Positions 34,367 to 44,093 are shown, numbered from the stretch's first letter. The stretch: 50,523 bases of DNA from an uncultured Colwellia sp. (GCA_913058405.1 CAJXRC010000009.1:1-50523); one strand, 5' to 3'. Notes: generated by a model not told the origin, from the sequence alone. Made by a program: numbers and translations.

Positions 34367-35181
34367 CAGTTGGTACTCACTTTTAGGGCGGCCCCAACAG
34401 CAAAGGGGGCGAGCGTTAAAGATCCAAAAAATAATGCGGCGATTATAGCAAGTTGACCGCTGTAAGGTAAACCAAGCGCAGCAGTATCTATCGCGCTGGT
34501 GGCAAAAATTAGGACCGGAATATAAAGAGGCAAAACAAGTAAGCTCAGTAATACACCACCTTTTTTAATACCTACGGTCAGTGCAACGCCAACCGCGCCA
34601 AGTAGGCTAAGTACTGGTGTGCCTAATAATAACGTAAGTAATAATGCAGTGTAACTGTGTTCGTCTAAATGCAATAGCACGGCTAACAGCGGTGCAATTA
34701 AAATCAGGGGTAAACCGGTAATTAACCAATGAGCAAATATTTTAGCGAGCACTAATATAAAAATAGGATGTGGGCTAAGCAACATTTGCTCAAGTGAACC
34801 ATCAAGGTGATCGGATTTAAATAAGCGGTCTAGTGATAAAAGGGTCGCTAATAATGCTGCTACCCAAATAATGCCTGGGGCAATACGGCTTAATGTTTGT
34901 GCTTCAGGACCAATGCCTAAAGGAAAAAGTGTCACCACAATAACAAAAAACAATAATGGGTTAATGATGTCATCTTTATGGCGCATTGCAATGGTGAGAT
35001 CACGTTTTAATACCAACATAAAGGCATTGCGATAAGAAAGCGGCTGTAAGGACTGCTCGCTGCTTGTTAAAGCGCTGCTATCACTCACAGTATTCTCTGT
35101 TAAGGTATCATCGATAAAGGTCTCATCGATGATAACTGTTAAATTTTCAGTCTCTTGAGTCGACTGGGTTTTTAAGGTCAT
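34366..35181 (-). CDS. ccmB: haem exporter permease subunit CcmB with N-terminal extension
   Basis: The membrane partner of CcmA; from about residue 55 on it matches CcmB (MLVLKRDLTIAMRHKDD, then FPLGIGPEAQTLSRIAPGIIW, DGSLEQMLLSPHP, LLLGTPVLSLLGAVG, LPLYIPVLIFA), about six membrane segments. The first 50 or so residues are extra compared with the usual length of about 220: hydrophilic, rich in Thr, Ser and acidic residues. An internal ATG at 35019 would remove them, but it has no evident ribosome binding site either. The gap to ccmA is 38 bases from the longer start. Confidence 0.9.
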   Translation of the reverse strand: MTLKTQSTQETENLTVIIDETFIDDTLTENTVSDSSALTSSEQSLQPLSYRNAFMLVLKRDLTIAMRHKDDIINPLLFFVIVVTLFPLGIGPEAQTLSRIAPGIIWVAALLATLLSLDRLFKSDHLDGSLEQMLLSPHPIFILVLAKIFAHWLITGLPLILIAPLLAVLLHLDEHSYTALLLTLLLGTPVLSLLGAVGVALTVGIKKGGVLLSLLVLPLYIPVLIFATSAIDTAALGLPYSGQLAIIAALFFGSLTLAPFAVGAALKVSTN

Positions 35182-35219
35182 TGGGTTATTGTCTCTAAAC
35201 GCTCTAAAATGAATGCATA

Positions 35220-35888
35220 CTAATCAACTGCACTATCATAGCTGTAATCTAAAGTGATTTTTTTGATTTGTTCAGGCTTAATGCTAATTAAATCTTGATG
35301 AGTCGTTAAAATAACGCAACCACCACGCTCAGCATGCAGTGTAAATAGTCGCTCTAAGCTAGCAACGCCTTGTTTATCAATAGCGGTGAAGGGCTCATCT
35401 AATATCCAAATCGGCACATTACTTTGATATAAACGTGCTAAGGCAATTCGTCTATGCTGGCCAGCACTTAAGTGTGATGCCAAACACTCTTCAAAACCTG
35501 AAAGGTTTACTTTAGCCAAATAGGCTAAAGAATCTTTGGTTTTGTTACCATGGAGTGCCAAATTAAAATCAAGATTCTCTTCAGCGGTCATTTCACCTTT
35601 AACACCAGATAAATGGCCAAAATAAAGTAAGTTGTGATGAAACTCTTCTCGACAGCGACTAATTAGCTGCTCTTTATAGAAAATTTTGCCATCGTAGGGT
35701 TGTGAAAGGCCGGATAAAATACGTAATAAACTGGTTTTCCCCGAGCCATTAGGGCCTTCAACTTGCACAATATCACCAGGATTAATTTGCAGTGATAATT
35801 CATCAAATAATAAGCGTTCTTCTCGGATGCATGTGAGGTTTTCCGCACTGATCAAGGGAGTTGAGTTTTTTTTGGACAATGTATTCAC
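35220..35888 (-). CDS. ccmA: haem exporter ATP-binding protein CcmA
   Basis: A 222-residue ATPase that with CcmB drives release of haem-loaded CcmE. Walker A is GPNGSGKTS (about 40-48), the signature is [14 protein letters not shown], Walker B IWILDEPF, and the switch histidine is in LTTHQD. First gene of the minus-strand ccmABCDE operon. The 299 bases to the divergent ccmF contain a TATAAT at 36000-36005 and an ATCAC/GTGAT palindrome at 35986-36000, but no full promoter I can assign. Confidence 0.95.
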   Translation of the reverse strand: MNTLSKKNSTPLISAENLTCIREERLLFDELSLQINPGDIVQVEGPNGSGKTSLLRILSGLSQPYDGKIFYKEQLISRCREEFHHNLLYFGHLSGVKGEMTAEENLDFNLALHGNKTKDSLAYLAKVNLSGFEECLASHLSAGQHRRIALARLYQSNVPIWILDEPFTAIDKQGVASLERLFTLHAERGGCVILTTHQDLISIKPEQIKKITLDYSYDSAVD

Positions 35889-36187
35889 TATTCTTTATCA
35901 ACGTTTTGTTAAAGTCTATAACATCAAGCTAGGAGGCTGAATTCTAGCGTATGTTTGTCGAGTTATTCTTGATATGGATCGTATAATCACTTTGGGTGAT
36001 ATAATACCATAGCCAACATTAACATAGCCCAAGAAACTTGTAACATTATGAAACAACTTGAGTCGTTAATTTACATTAATATTTGAACCTATAAAATGTT
36101 AGTATGACGCGATAATTTTTAACCTAATTAGTATTGTTTACTAATTACTCATGGTTAATTGTTTTTTGAAGTAGAGCGGAGAACCCA

Positions 36188-38254
36188 ATGATACCCGATA
36201 TGGTAGCAACAAAAATGCCTGAGCTTATACCTGAACTCGGTCACTTAGCCCTTATAATTGCTTTAGCATTTGCTATTTGCTTAACGATAATTCCATTAAT
36301 AGGTGTTCATAGCCCAGCACAGAGTTCTTTAAAGAAACTCATGAGCTATGCTAGACCACTAACTTACGGTATGTTTTTTTTCACCGGTATCAGCATTGTT
36401 ATTCTTGCTTACAGTTTTGTCGTTGATGATTTCTCCATTAAGTACATCGCTAGTCACTCCAATACTCATTTACCCTATTATTTTAAAATCAGCGCCGTTT
36501 GGGGTGGTCATGAAGGCTCATTGTTGCTGTGGGTATTCTCATTAACAGCGTGGACTGCTGCTGTTGCCCGTTTTTCTGACGGCATTGAAGAAGAATTTAT
36601 TTCTCGTGTTTTAGCTGTCATGGGTATGATTGCTATCGGGTTTATCGCTTTTACTCTATTAACCTCCAATCCGTTTGACCGTTTATGGCCGAATGTGCCA
36701 ATGGAAGGTCGTGATTTAAACCCATTATTACAAGATGTCGGTTTGATAATTCATCCACCATTGTTGTATCTTGGTTATGTTGGTTTTGCTGTTGCTTTTG
36801 CCTTTGCTGTTGCCGCTTTAATGGCGGGTAAAATGGATGCAGCATGGGCTCGTTGGTCTCGTCCTTGGACTGTCGGCGCATGGGTGTGTTTAACATTAGG
36901 TATCGCGCTAGGTAGCTGGTGGGCATATTATGAACTTGGCTGGGGCGGCTGGTGGTTCTGGGATCCTGTTGAAAATGCTTCTTTTATGCCTTGGCTGGTC
37001 GGTACTGCTCTGATCCATTCTTTAGCGGTTACAGAAAAACGAGGCACCTTTAGAAACTGGACTATTTTACTGGCAATATTTGCTTTTGGTTTAAGTTTAT
37101 TAGGCACATTCCTAGTGCGTTCTGGAGTGATTACTTCGGTACATTCTTTCGCTGCCGATCCTTCGCGCGGAATCTTTATACTGGTGATTCTTGCTATTGC
37201 TATAGGCGGCTCTTTAACGTTATACGCCTTTAGAGCTAGTACTGTGGCGAGCTTTTCTCGCTTCGCATTTTACTCTCGCGAAACGGCGCTCTTATTATGT
37301 AATGTTATTTTGGTGGTTGCAGCGGTAACCGTTCTTTTAGGTACTCTATATCCATTATTAGTTGATGCGTTAGGTTACGGGAAAATATCAGTGGGCCCTC
37401 CGTATTTTAATGCCGTTTTTGTTCCTATCATGAGTATTCTATTTATCATTATGGGAATAGGACCTTTGATTCGTTGGAAAAAAGCGAAACAAGGTGAATT
37501 ACGTAAGCGACTATTAAGTCCTTCGGTATTTAGTATTGCCTTTGGTTTATTATTCCCAGTGATTTATGCTGGTGAATTTAATGCTTTAGTGGCTATGGGG
37601 ATTACATTAGCAACTTGGGTATTCTTAGTTGTTGTTAAAGAAGTTATAAATCAATACAAATTAGCCGGTAAGCTAACGACAAGTCATCTAGGTATGGCAA
37701 CAGCTCATGCTGGTATTGCTATTACTATTGTTGGCGTTACTATCGTTTCAATGTATGAAAGCGAAACTAATGTCAAAATGGCATTAAACGAAAGAGTAAC
37801 TATTTCAGGTTACCAAATTGAGTTTAAAGGCATTAAGCATGTTGAAGGTCCTAATTATAGTGCTGAGCAAGGGCAAATAAATATTTATAAAGTTACCGGC
37901 CCTAACGAAAGTGAATTTGTTAGTTTACTCAAACCGGAACGTCGTACTTATCGTGTACAAACGATGGGAATGACTGAAGCCGGCATTGATCCAGGTTTGT
38001 TCCGTGACGTATATGTCGCTTTAGGTGACCCATTACCAGGTGATGCGTGGGCAATTCGAGTACATTATAAGCCATTTGTTCGTTGGATTTGGTTAGGTGC
38101 AATTTTCATGGGCGCAGGTGGCATTTTATCAATGCTTGATAAGCGCTATCGCCGTAAAAAAACTGTAGTTGTTAATTCGCCGGTTGTTGCTGATTCGTTG
38201 ACAAACGCCATCGCTGCAGCGCCAACAAATACAGCAAAAGTGTCGGAGATATAA
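36188..38254 (+). CDS. ccmF: haem lyase subunit CcmF
   Basis: A 688-residue inner-membrane protein of about 13-15 segments that joins haem from CcmE to apocytochrome c. Motifs: SAVWGGHEGSLLLWV near residue 100, and the WWD motif GWGGWWFWDPVENASFMPWL near 255-275, with DVGLIIHPPLLYLGYVG between. A ribosome binding site (GCGGAG) precedes the start. First of ccmFGHI on the plus strand, divergent from ccmABCDE as in Shewanella. Confidence 0.97.
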   Translation: MIPDMVATKMPELIPELGHLALIIALAFAICLTIIPLIGVHSPAQSSLKKLMSYARPLTYGMFFFTGISIVILAYSFVVDDFSIKYIASHSNTHLPYYFKISAVWGGHEGSLLLWVFSLTAWTAAVARFSDGIEEEFISRVLAVMGMIAIGFIAFTLLTSNPFDRLWPNVPMEGRDLNPLLQDVGLIIHPPLLYLGYVGFAVAFAFAVAALMAGKMDAAWARWSRPWTVGAWVCLTLGIALGSWWAYYELGWGGWWFWDPVENASFMPWLVGTALIHSLAVTEKRGTFRNWTILLAIFAFGLSLLGTFLVRSGVITSVHSFAADPSRGIFILVILAIAIGGSLTLYAFRASTVASFSRFAFYSRETALLLCNVILVVAAVTVLLGTLYPLLVDALGYGKISVGPPYFNAVFVPIMSILFIIMGIGPLIRWKKAKQGELRKRLLSPSVFSIAFGLLFPVIYAGEFNALVAMGITLATWVFLVVVKEVINQYKLAGKLTTSHLGMATAHAGIAITIVGVTIVSMYESETNVKMALNERVTISGYQIEFKGIKHVEGPNYSAEQGQINIYKVTGPNESEFVSLLKPERRTYRVQTMGMTEAGIDPGLFRDVYVALGDPLPGDAWAIRVHYKPFVRWIWLGAIFMGAGGILSMLDKRYRRKKTVVVNSPVVADSLTNAIAAAPTNTAKVSEI

Positions 38255-38256
38255 CT

Positions 38257-38805
38257 ATGGGTAAATTAATTCGTTTTTTACCTTTGATATTAGTTATTGC
38301 ATTAGGTGTTGTATTATATCGTGGTTTATCACTTAACCCACAAGATATGCCGTCGGCACTTGTTGGCAAGACTATGCCTGCCTTTACACTGAAAACACTT
38401 AATAATAGTGAAAAAGTGGTTACTCAGGCAGATCTTCTTGGTGATATTGTTCTCATTAATGTATGGGCTACTTGGTGTCCAACCTGTAAGTATGAACACC
38501 CGTATTTAGTGGATATCGCTAAAGACCCGAAAGTTAAACTGTATGGTTTGAACTATAAGGATGAACGGGCTGGTGCGCAACAATGGTTAAAAAATTATGA
38601 AGATCCCTATGTGTTTTCTATTTTTGATGAAGAAGGGACTTTAGGGTTAGACCTTGGGGTTTATGGAGCGCCAGAAACGTTCGTTATTGATCATCACGGT
38701 ATTATCCGTAAACGCTTTGCTGGCGCGATAGATACGCGAGTTTGGCGACGTGAATTTGAGCCGTTAATAGCTCAGTTAATTGAAGAAAAAAAACAGGGGA
38801 ATTAA
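38257..38805 (+). CDS. ccmG: thiol:disulfide oxidoreductase CcmG (DsbE)
   Basis: A 182-residue thioredoxin-like protein held in the inner membrane by an N-terminal anchor (about 7-22). The active site is WATWCPTCK with C74 and C77, and the downstream cis-proline block is GVYGAPETFVID. It keeps apocytochrome cysteines reduced for haem attachment. It starts two bases after ccmF and abuts ccmH. Confidence 0.96.
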   Translation: MGKLIRFLPLILVIALGVVLYRGLSLNPQDMPSALVGKTMPAFTLKTLNNSEKVVTQADLLGDIVLINVWATWCPTCKYEHPYLVDIAKDPKVKLYGLNYKDERAGAQQWLKNYEDPYVFSIFDEEGTLGLDLGVYGAPETFVIDHHGIIRKRFAGAIDTRVWRREFEPLIAQLIEEKKQGN

Positions 38806-38806
38806 C

Positions 38807-39274
38807 ATGCGCCTACTCAGTATATTTATAGTTACCTTGATATTTTCCTTGAGTGCTAATACCGCTTTAGCAAGCCCTGTTGATACTTATGAATTTAATG
38901 ACGAAGTGACTAAAATTCGTTTTCAGGCTTTAAGTAAAGAACTGAGATGTCCTAAATGTCAGAACCAAAACTTAGCGGATTCAAATTCACCTATAGCTGC
39001 TGACTTACGTAGAGAGCTTTATGAGTTATTGCAACAAGGTAAAGCTGATAGTGAAATTGTCGATTTCATGGTGGATCGCTATGGCGAATTTGTTTTATAT
39101 CGCCCAAGAGTATCTGAGTTGACTTACGTTTTATGGTTTGGTCCTGCAGTATTAATCTTATTAGGAGTTTTTGTGGTCATTGTAGTTGTTCGCAGGAAAC
39201 CCGTAGATAAAAAAACCTTGGCGCTATCTGCAGAGCAACAAGAAAAGCTTAAAAACTTAACAAACGATAAATAG
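38807..39274 (+). CDS. ccmH: cytochrome c maturation protein CcmH
   Basis: A 155-residue protein with signal peptide (cut near ALA-SP, residue 22), the redox motif LRCPKCQNQNLADSNS with C48 and C51, and a C-terminal membrane segment (about 105-127). It reduces apocytochrome c in the haem lyase complex. The start is the ATG one base after the ccmG stop codon, with CAGGGG as ribosome binding site; an overlapping upstream TTG in the same frame is rejected. This is the short form, with the CcmI part encoded separately. Confidence 0.95.
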   Translation: MRLLSIFIVTLIFSLSANTALASPVDTYEFNDEVTKIRFQALSKELRCPKCQNQNLADSNSPIAADLRRELYELLQQGKADSEIVDFMVDRYGEFVLYRPRVSELTYVLWFGPAVLILLGVFVVIVVVRRKPVDKKTLALSAEQQEKLKNLTNDK

Positions 39275-39372
39275 GTATAGCAAACGGGCTCATTAATTAT
39301 TGCTCAGTGAATAATAATTAAGTTCGATTGATATTAGCACGCGATAAATTAAAAGAAGTAGTAGATAGCATT

Positions 39373-40653
39373 ATGGAATTTTTAGTAATAGGCCTTATAT
39401 TTTTAATTTTATTATTATTGATTGTATGGCGACCTTTCTTTAAACAGAAAACACAAGATGTTTGTGTAGATAGTAGTTTGCGTGATGAAACCAATATCCG
39501 CTTATATCACGAGCACAAAAAAGAAATCGAAAAAGATTACGGCGAAGGAGGGATTGATGAAGAGAATTATCAATATCTGTTAGCTGAACTTGATAATACG
39601 TTATTGCAAGATATAGAAAGCATGTCAACTGAAGAAAAAGTTAGCACTAAGGTAAGTAAAACTTATTCTCCTTTTTGGCCACTAGGCTTGAGCGTATTTA
39701 TTATCATTTTCTCTGTTGCGCTTTATAACAAGCAAGGTAATTACAAAGTTCTTACCGAGTTACCTGCAGGGCATGGACAGCAAGAAGCTAAATCTCAAGA
39801 AGACATGTTAAAACAGCGTGAAATTGAGGCGATGGCGCATATTGAAAAGTTGCAACAACATATAGAATCTAACCCTGAAGATAGTGAAGCTTGGTATAAT
39901 TTAGGACAAACTTATGTTGCCGTTGGTGGATTCGATGAAGCGGTTATTGCCTTTAAACGAGTGATAAAGATTGAAGGTGAGCACGCTGATATTTTAGGTG
40001 CAATTGCACAAGCGCTTTATTACAAAAATGATCAACAAATTAGTGCTCAAGTACAAGCGTATATTGATAAAGCATTAGCTTTAGATATCAATGACCCATC
40101 AACCAATATTTTGTTAGGTATGCATAGCTTTATTGGTGAAGAATATCAAAAGGCAATTATTCACTGGCAGCGTGTTATTGATGCAAATAATCAAGGCGTA
40201 AATATTACCGCGCTAAAAGAAGCAGTAGCCGAAGCTAAAAATAGACTGGGTATTGCAACGGATAAGCCAACACCGAAGCCACAAGTAGAGCCTGGTTCGG
40301 GACCACAATTAAAAGTGAACGTGAGACTCTCTGATGATATTGCGAAGCAATTGGCTCAGGGTGAAGATCGCGTCGTATTTATTTATGCAGTGCCTACTAA
40401 TGGCCAGCGTATGCCACTGGCAGCAGTTAAAATGAAAGCGAGCGATTTACCTACTGTGGTTGTACTGAATAATAGCCAAGCGATGACCAGTGAGAATAAC
40501 TTAAGCAGTGTAGAGAAAGTGCATATATATGCCATTGTTTCAATGCAAGGTGGCGTCGGTATTAAATCTGGTGACTATAAAGCTGAAGCGCTTGGTATTG
40601 ATGTTAATCGCAGTGAAGCACTTGAATTAGTAGTGAACAAACTGGTTGAGTAA
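39373..40653 (+). CDS. ccmI: apocytochrome chaperone CcmI with TPR domain
   Basis: A 426-residue bipartite protein. Two N-terminal membrane segments (residues 2-18 and about 97-116) flank a cytoplasmic loop with ETNIRLYHEHKKEIEKDYGEGGIDEENY, typical of CcmI. A periplasmic tetratricopeptide part follows (NPEDSEAWYNLGQTYVAVGGFDEAV), then a C-terminal domain of about 115 residues (LKVNVRLSDDIAKQL, VFIYAVPTNGQRMPLAAVK) as in long CcmI/NrfG-like proteins. A TTG at 39328 would add 15 residues; ATG 39373 gives a normal membrane N-terminus. It delivers apocytochrome c to CcmFH. Confidence 0.9.
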   Translation: MEFLVIGLIFLILLLLIVWRPFFKQKTQDVCVDSSLRDETNIRLYHEHKKEIEKDYGEGGIDEENYQYLLAELDNTLLQDIESMSTEEKVSTKVSKTYSPFWPLGLSVFIIIFSVALYNKQGNYKVLTELPAGHGQQEAKSQEDMLKQREIEAMAHIEKLQQHIESNPEDSEAWYNLGQTYVAVGGFDEAVIAFKRVIKIEGEHADILGAIAQALYYKNDQQISAQVQAYIDKALALDINDPSTNILLGMHSFIGEEYQKAIIHWQRVIDANNQGVNITALKEAVAEAKNRLGIATDKPTPKPQVEPGSGPQLKVNVRLSDDIAKQLAQGEDRVVFIYAVPTNGQRMPLAAVKMKASDLPTVVVLNNSQAMTSENNLSSVEKVHIYAIVSMQGGVGIKSGDYKAEALGIDVNRSEALELVVNKLVE

Positions 40654-40663
40654 ATAGTACTAA

Positions 40664-40700
40664 TAATACCCGTTACCATTAAAAATGCTCGAAATTAGCC
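40664..40700 (+). repeat. solo TATACCC-family repeat end (diverged)
   Basis: Reads TAATACCCGTTACC, then AAAAATGCTCG; the TTTCAG part is lost. It lies eleven bases after the ccmI stop. Confidence 0.5.
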
Positions 40701-40780
40701 TATTGATTGGTAATGGGGTTTATCAAACGAATTCATCTATTGACCAATTGAAAGCTCTAGTAACGAGTTTTAAACAAAAA

Positions 40781-40814
40781 TAAAATTAAATATAGCTTTT
40801 TATATTTAATTTTA
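40781..40814 (+). terminator. AT-only perfect hairpin after ccmI
   Basis: TAAAATTAAATATA (40781-40794) and TATATTTAATTTTA (40801-40814) are exact inverted repeats of 14 bases with a six-base loop. It contains no GC pairs, so its strength as a terminator is doubtful. Confidence 0.45.
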
Positions 40815-40849
40815 TTTGTAATATCCTTAGTTTGTTAATGATATTGAAA

Positions 40850-41035
40850 AGTCGAGTATAAACAGCTTATATCGGCGTTACCTATTTTGATCAAGGTGCT
40901 GAATGGATTCAGCTTATGAGATAATACAGGAGCATACTTTTCCTGAATAACCACTCTATTTGATTAATACCTTACCACTAAGACTTTAAATTCTCGTTAA
41001 GTGATCGATAAATGAGTCCGATGAGTATTATATAA
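40850..41035 (+). repeat. dispersed repeat family B, copy 1 (diverged)
   Basis: Shares with 43578-43805 and 48280-48618 the sequence TGAATGGATTCAGCTTAT, ACAGGAG, CCTGAATAACC, CCTTACCACTAAG and ATTCTCGTTAAG in the same order. It is non-coding. Together with the hairpin and the solo repeat it fills the gap between ccmI and hemH. Confidence 0.6.
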
Positions 41036-41068
41036 ACTCAATAACTTAAAATAAGAAGAAAAAGCCAA

Positions 41069-42133
41069 ATGAAATCTCGCTTTAGTGCACGTCAACAAAA
41101 TAGTGATAATACCGCTGATGAAAATAAATGCCCAACAACAGCAGTATTGTTAACTAATTTGGGATCACCCGATGAGCCGACAACAAGTGCAGTACGTCGT
41201 TATTTACGAGAGTTTTTATCAGATACACGTGTGGTCGAAATACCGCGCTTAATTTGGCTATTAATTTTACACGGTATTATTTTACGCATTAGACCAGCAA
41301 AATCTGCCAAGTTGTACCAAACGGTTTGGCAAGATGATGGCGCGCCTTTAATATCAATTACGGCGGCACAGAAAGAAAAAATGGCAACGAAAATAAAATC
41401 GCAATACGGTGACAATGTTATTGTTGATTTTGCCATGCGTTATGGAAATCCATCAATTGCGAGTGTATTACAAAAATTTCAGCAACAAGGTGTTGATAAA
41501 CTTGTTGTGTTACCTCTATATCCCCAATACGCAGGTCCAACGACAGCCTCTACTTTTGATGCTGTTAGTAAAGAATTACAAAAATGGCGTTATATACCAT
41601 CTATCCACTTTTTAAACACCTATCATAATAATTCACTCTATATTCAAGCGTTAGCTGAAACAGTTAAAGAACATGTGTCTAGTCATGGCAAGCCAGAGCG
41701 CTTAGTGCTGTCGTACCACGGCATGCCAGAGCAATTTCGTAAATGGGGTGATCCGTATTATGATTTCTGTCAGGAAACAACGTCATTGCTCAAAGGGTTA
41801 TTACTTGAAAGTAATTTAGGTTTTACTGATGATGACATTATCATGACCTTTCAATCACGTTTTGGTAAAGCTGAATGGCTTAAACCTTACACGGATGAAA
41901 CTCTTGAAAACCTGCCTAAGCAAGGTATAAAACATGTTGCAATCATGAGTCCTGCATTTAGTGCTGACTGTCTAGAAACCCTTGAAGAGTTAATTCACGA
42001 AAATAGCGAAGTTTTTTTAGAGGCAGGCGGTGAAAGCTATCATTATATTGCAGCGTTGAATGACCGCGATGATCATATTGATGCCTTGTTTGATGTATTA
42101 GCTCCAACTTTAGGCTCACCAAACCCTCATTAG
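41069..42133 (+). CDS. hemH: ferrochelatase
   Basis: A 354-residue enzyme inserting ferrous iron into protoporphyrin IX, the last step of haem synthesis. Family blocks: AVLLTNLGSPDEPTT, VDFAMRYGNPSI, VLPLYPQYAGPTT, catalytic H217 in LVLSYHGMPEQF, TFQSRFGKAEWLKPYT, and E303 in SADCLETLEE. The first 20 residues are a hydrophilic lead. It is monocistronic between ccmI and dinB; the proximity to the ccm genes is functionally apt because both handle haem. Bases 42134-42264 downstream show nothing clear. Confidence 0.97.
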   Translation: MKSRFSARQQNSDNTADENKCPTTAVLLTNLGSPDEPTTSAVRRYLREFLSDTRVVEIPRLIWLLILHGIILRIRPAKSAKLYQTVWQDDGAPLISITAAQKEKMATKIKSQYGDNVIVDFAMRYGNPSIASVLQKFQQQGVDKLVVLPLYPQYAGPTTASTFDAVSKELQKWRYIPSIHFLNTYHNNSLYIQALAETVKEHVSSHGKPERLVLSYHGMPEQFRKWGDPYYDFCQETTSLLKGLLLESNLGFTDDDIIMTFQSRFGKAEWLKPYTDETLENLPKQGIKHVAIMSPAFSADCLETLEELIHENSEVFLEAGGESYHYIAALNDRDDHIDALFDVLAPTLGSPNPH

Positions 42134-42264
42134 TTATACATTTATTATCATTTGAAGTGAACGCTAAAACACCTTCATTCATTGATAATATCTATAGAGT
42201 GAGGAACAAAAATAGACACCAGCTAAATAGATAAACTTACTTGCTAAGCTACATAAAAACAGTA

Positions 42265-42284
42265 TACTGTTTTTATGTACAGTA
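42265..42284 (+). promoter_or_regulatory. LexA (SOS) box of dinB
   Basis: CTGTTTTTATGTACAG within TA...TA flanks matches the CTGT-N8-ACAG LexA consensus exactly and ends 17 bases before the dinB start codon. The perfect palindrome AAAACAGTATACTGTTTT (42256-42273) overlaps its left half. Confidence 0.88.
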
Positions 42285-42301
42285 TTGGTGGCTGGTGAAA
42301 A

Positions 42302-43360
42302 ATGGGTAATCAGAAAAAAATAATTCATATTGATATGGACTGCTTTTATGCAGCTATTGAGATGCGAGATTTTCCTGAATATCAAAATATTCCTTTGGCC
42401 GTTGGTGGTGATGGCCCACGTAGTGTTTTGTGTACTAGTAATTATCAAGCACGTCAGTTTGGTGTCCGTTCCGCTATGCCTGCAATTAAGGCAAAACAAC
42501 TTTGCCCACACCTTAAGATTGTTCATGGCCGCATGGACGTATATAAAGAAACCTCTATACAAATCAGAGAAATATTTTCTCGTTACACCGATCTTATTGA
42601 ACCGTTATCTTTAGATGAAGCTTATCTTGATGTGACCGATGCAACTATGTGTCAGGGTAGTGCAACTCTTATCGCTCAGAAGATTCGGGCTGATATTTAC
42701 AATGAATTAAACTTAACGGCATCTGCTGGTATAGCCCCGAATAAATTTTTGGCAAAAATTGCCAGTGACGAAAATAAACCTAACGGGCAATGCGTTATTA
42801 CCCCGGATAAAGTCGCTAACTTTGTTGAACAGCTTTCATTAAAGAAAATACCAGGCATTGGTCCGAAAACATTTGAGAAACTAAATCGGCATGGTTATGC
42901 CACGTGTGCAGATGTTCGTGAAAGTAATATTAGAGCACTACAAAATATAGTTGGAAAGTTTGCTAACAGTTTGTATTTGAAATCGCACGGCGTCGATAAT
43001 CGAGATTTAGAAGTCAGTCGACAACGAAAATCTCTCGCTATTGAAACCACACTTGCTCGTGATATATCTAGCCAAGATGAATGTAAACTTGTGATAGATT
43101 CTTTATATAAAAAACTACTCACTCGACTTGCGCCTCACAGTAATAGAGAAATCATAAGACAAGGTGTAAAGCTTAAGTTTACTGACTTTAATCAGACCAC
43201 GGTAGAAACACAGAGTAATGAATGTCAGCAAGCTCTTTTTGTCAGTTTATTATCAAAGGCATACAGTCGAGCAAATAAACGTAATATACGCCTTGTTGGT
43301 TTAACGCTTGGTTTTGCTGATAGCCCAGATGAAAGCCAACAGTTATTACTTTCGCTTTAG
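42302..43360 (+). CDS. dinB: DNA polymerase IV
   Basis: A 352-residue Y-family translesion polymerase. Catalytic carboxylates are D11 (IIHIDMDCFYAAIE) and D105-E106 (SLDEAYLDV); the block SAGIAPNKFLAKIASDENKP and the helix-hairpin-helix KKIPGIGPKTFEKL follow, then the little finger domain. Length matches E. coli DinB (351). A LexA box just upstream shows SOS control. It stands where recA would stand in the common recA-recX-alaS-csrA order. Confidence 0.96.
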   Translation: MGNQKKIIHIDMDCFYAAIEMRDFPEYQNIPLAVGGDGPRSVLCTSNYQARQFGVRSAMPAIKAKQLCPHLKIVHGRMDVYKETSIQIREIFSRYTDLIEPLSLDEAYLDVTDATMCQGSATLIAQKIRADIYNELNLTASAGIAPNKFLAKIASDENKPNGQCVITPDKVANFVEQLSLKKIPGIGPKTFEKLNRHGYATCADVRESNIRALQNIVGKFANSLYLKSHGVDNRDLEVSRQRKSLAIETTLARDISSQDECKLVIDSLYKKLLTRLAPHSNREIIRQGVKLKFTDFNQTTVETQSNECQQALFVSLLSKAYSRANKRNIRLVGLTLGFADSPDESQQLLLSL

Positions 43361-43371
43361 TATTACACTGT

Positions 43372-44034
43372 GCTGTTGCTTTATTGAAATGAAGAGAGCA
43401 TTCGATACAGAGTTACAGCAGAAGCCTATCGTGTGTGATTTTTCAGCTACAGATATTGATGCACTAATTGAAACCTGAACCGAAAATGGTTACTTAACTG
43501 ATGAACACTATGCTGTAAGTTGCTGCCAATTTCAGTTGAATCGAGGTTGTGGTTGGCTTCATATAACTAATAGCCAATAGATTCATTTATTGAACCCCCT
43601 AAGGGCGAGTAATTAATAAAAAGTAACGGCTTGTATGTCCCGTTATTAATTTCGACAAGACCGTTGCATGGATGCAGTTTATCAGAGAATGCTGGAGCTA
43701 TTTCCCTGAATAACCTTTCTTATCAATCAATGGCTTGCCTCTAAGCCTTTTAACACTCACTAAATGATCAATAAGTCAGTCCTATTGCATAATTAACTAG
43801 AATAAAAAGGCGTCTGCACAACAATTATCCAAGAATTGCGTGAAAGTTGTGAAATTGATTGGTATCTTCAAGCTCAGCTTGCGTATAATAAGCTTTTTGG
43901 TAACAAGCACTCTGTTGAGAAAAAGTCAGAATGCACGCTTAATAAAAAAGTAGCACAATAAAAATAAGCCAAGAAGATTCATTTTACTATACCGCGGTTA
44001 TTCCATTGATGAAATTTCTGCAATATTAGAATAA
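43372..44034 (+). pseudogene. recX: recX, broken by stop, frameshifts and a repeat insertion
   Basis: RecX inhibits RecA filaments. Four fragments can be followed. From 43372 a frame reads AVALLK-stop-REHSIQSYS, like the RecX start. In another frame ATDIDALIET, then TGA at 43476, then TENGYLTDEHYAVS and LNRGCGWLHIT (to about 43575) match the core. About 228 bases of family B repeat follow. From 43806 the text resumes: KGVCTTIIQELRESCEIDW, QLAYNKLFGN. After another frame change RFILLYRGYSIDEISAILE-stop (43975-44034) matches the RecX C-terminus. Position before alaS is the normal one for recX. The order of fragments leaves little doubt about identity. Confidence 0.85.
43578..43805 (+). repeat. 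dispersed repeat family B, copy 2, inserted in recX
   Basis: Contains AAGGGCGAGTAATTAATAAA, then GCATGGATGCAGTTTATCAG, TGCTGGAG, CCCTGAATAACC and TTGCCTCTAAGCCTTTTAA in the same order as copy 3. Limits are set by where RecX similarity stops (about 43577) and resumes (43806). Confidence 0.7.
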
Positions 44035-44093
44035 AATAAAAATTAAAATAGACCCGAATTAACATAGACCTAAATTGATTTGTTGAGTATCTC

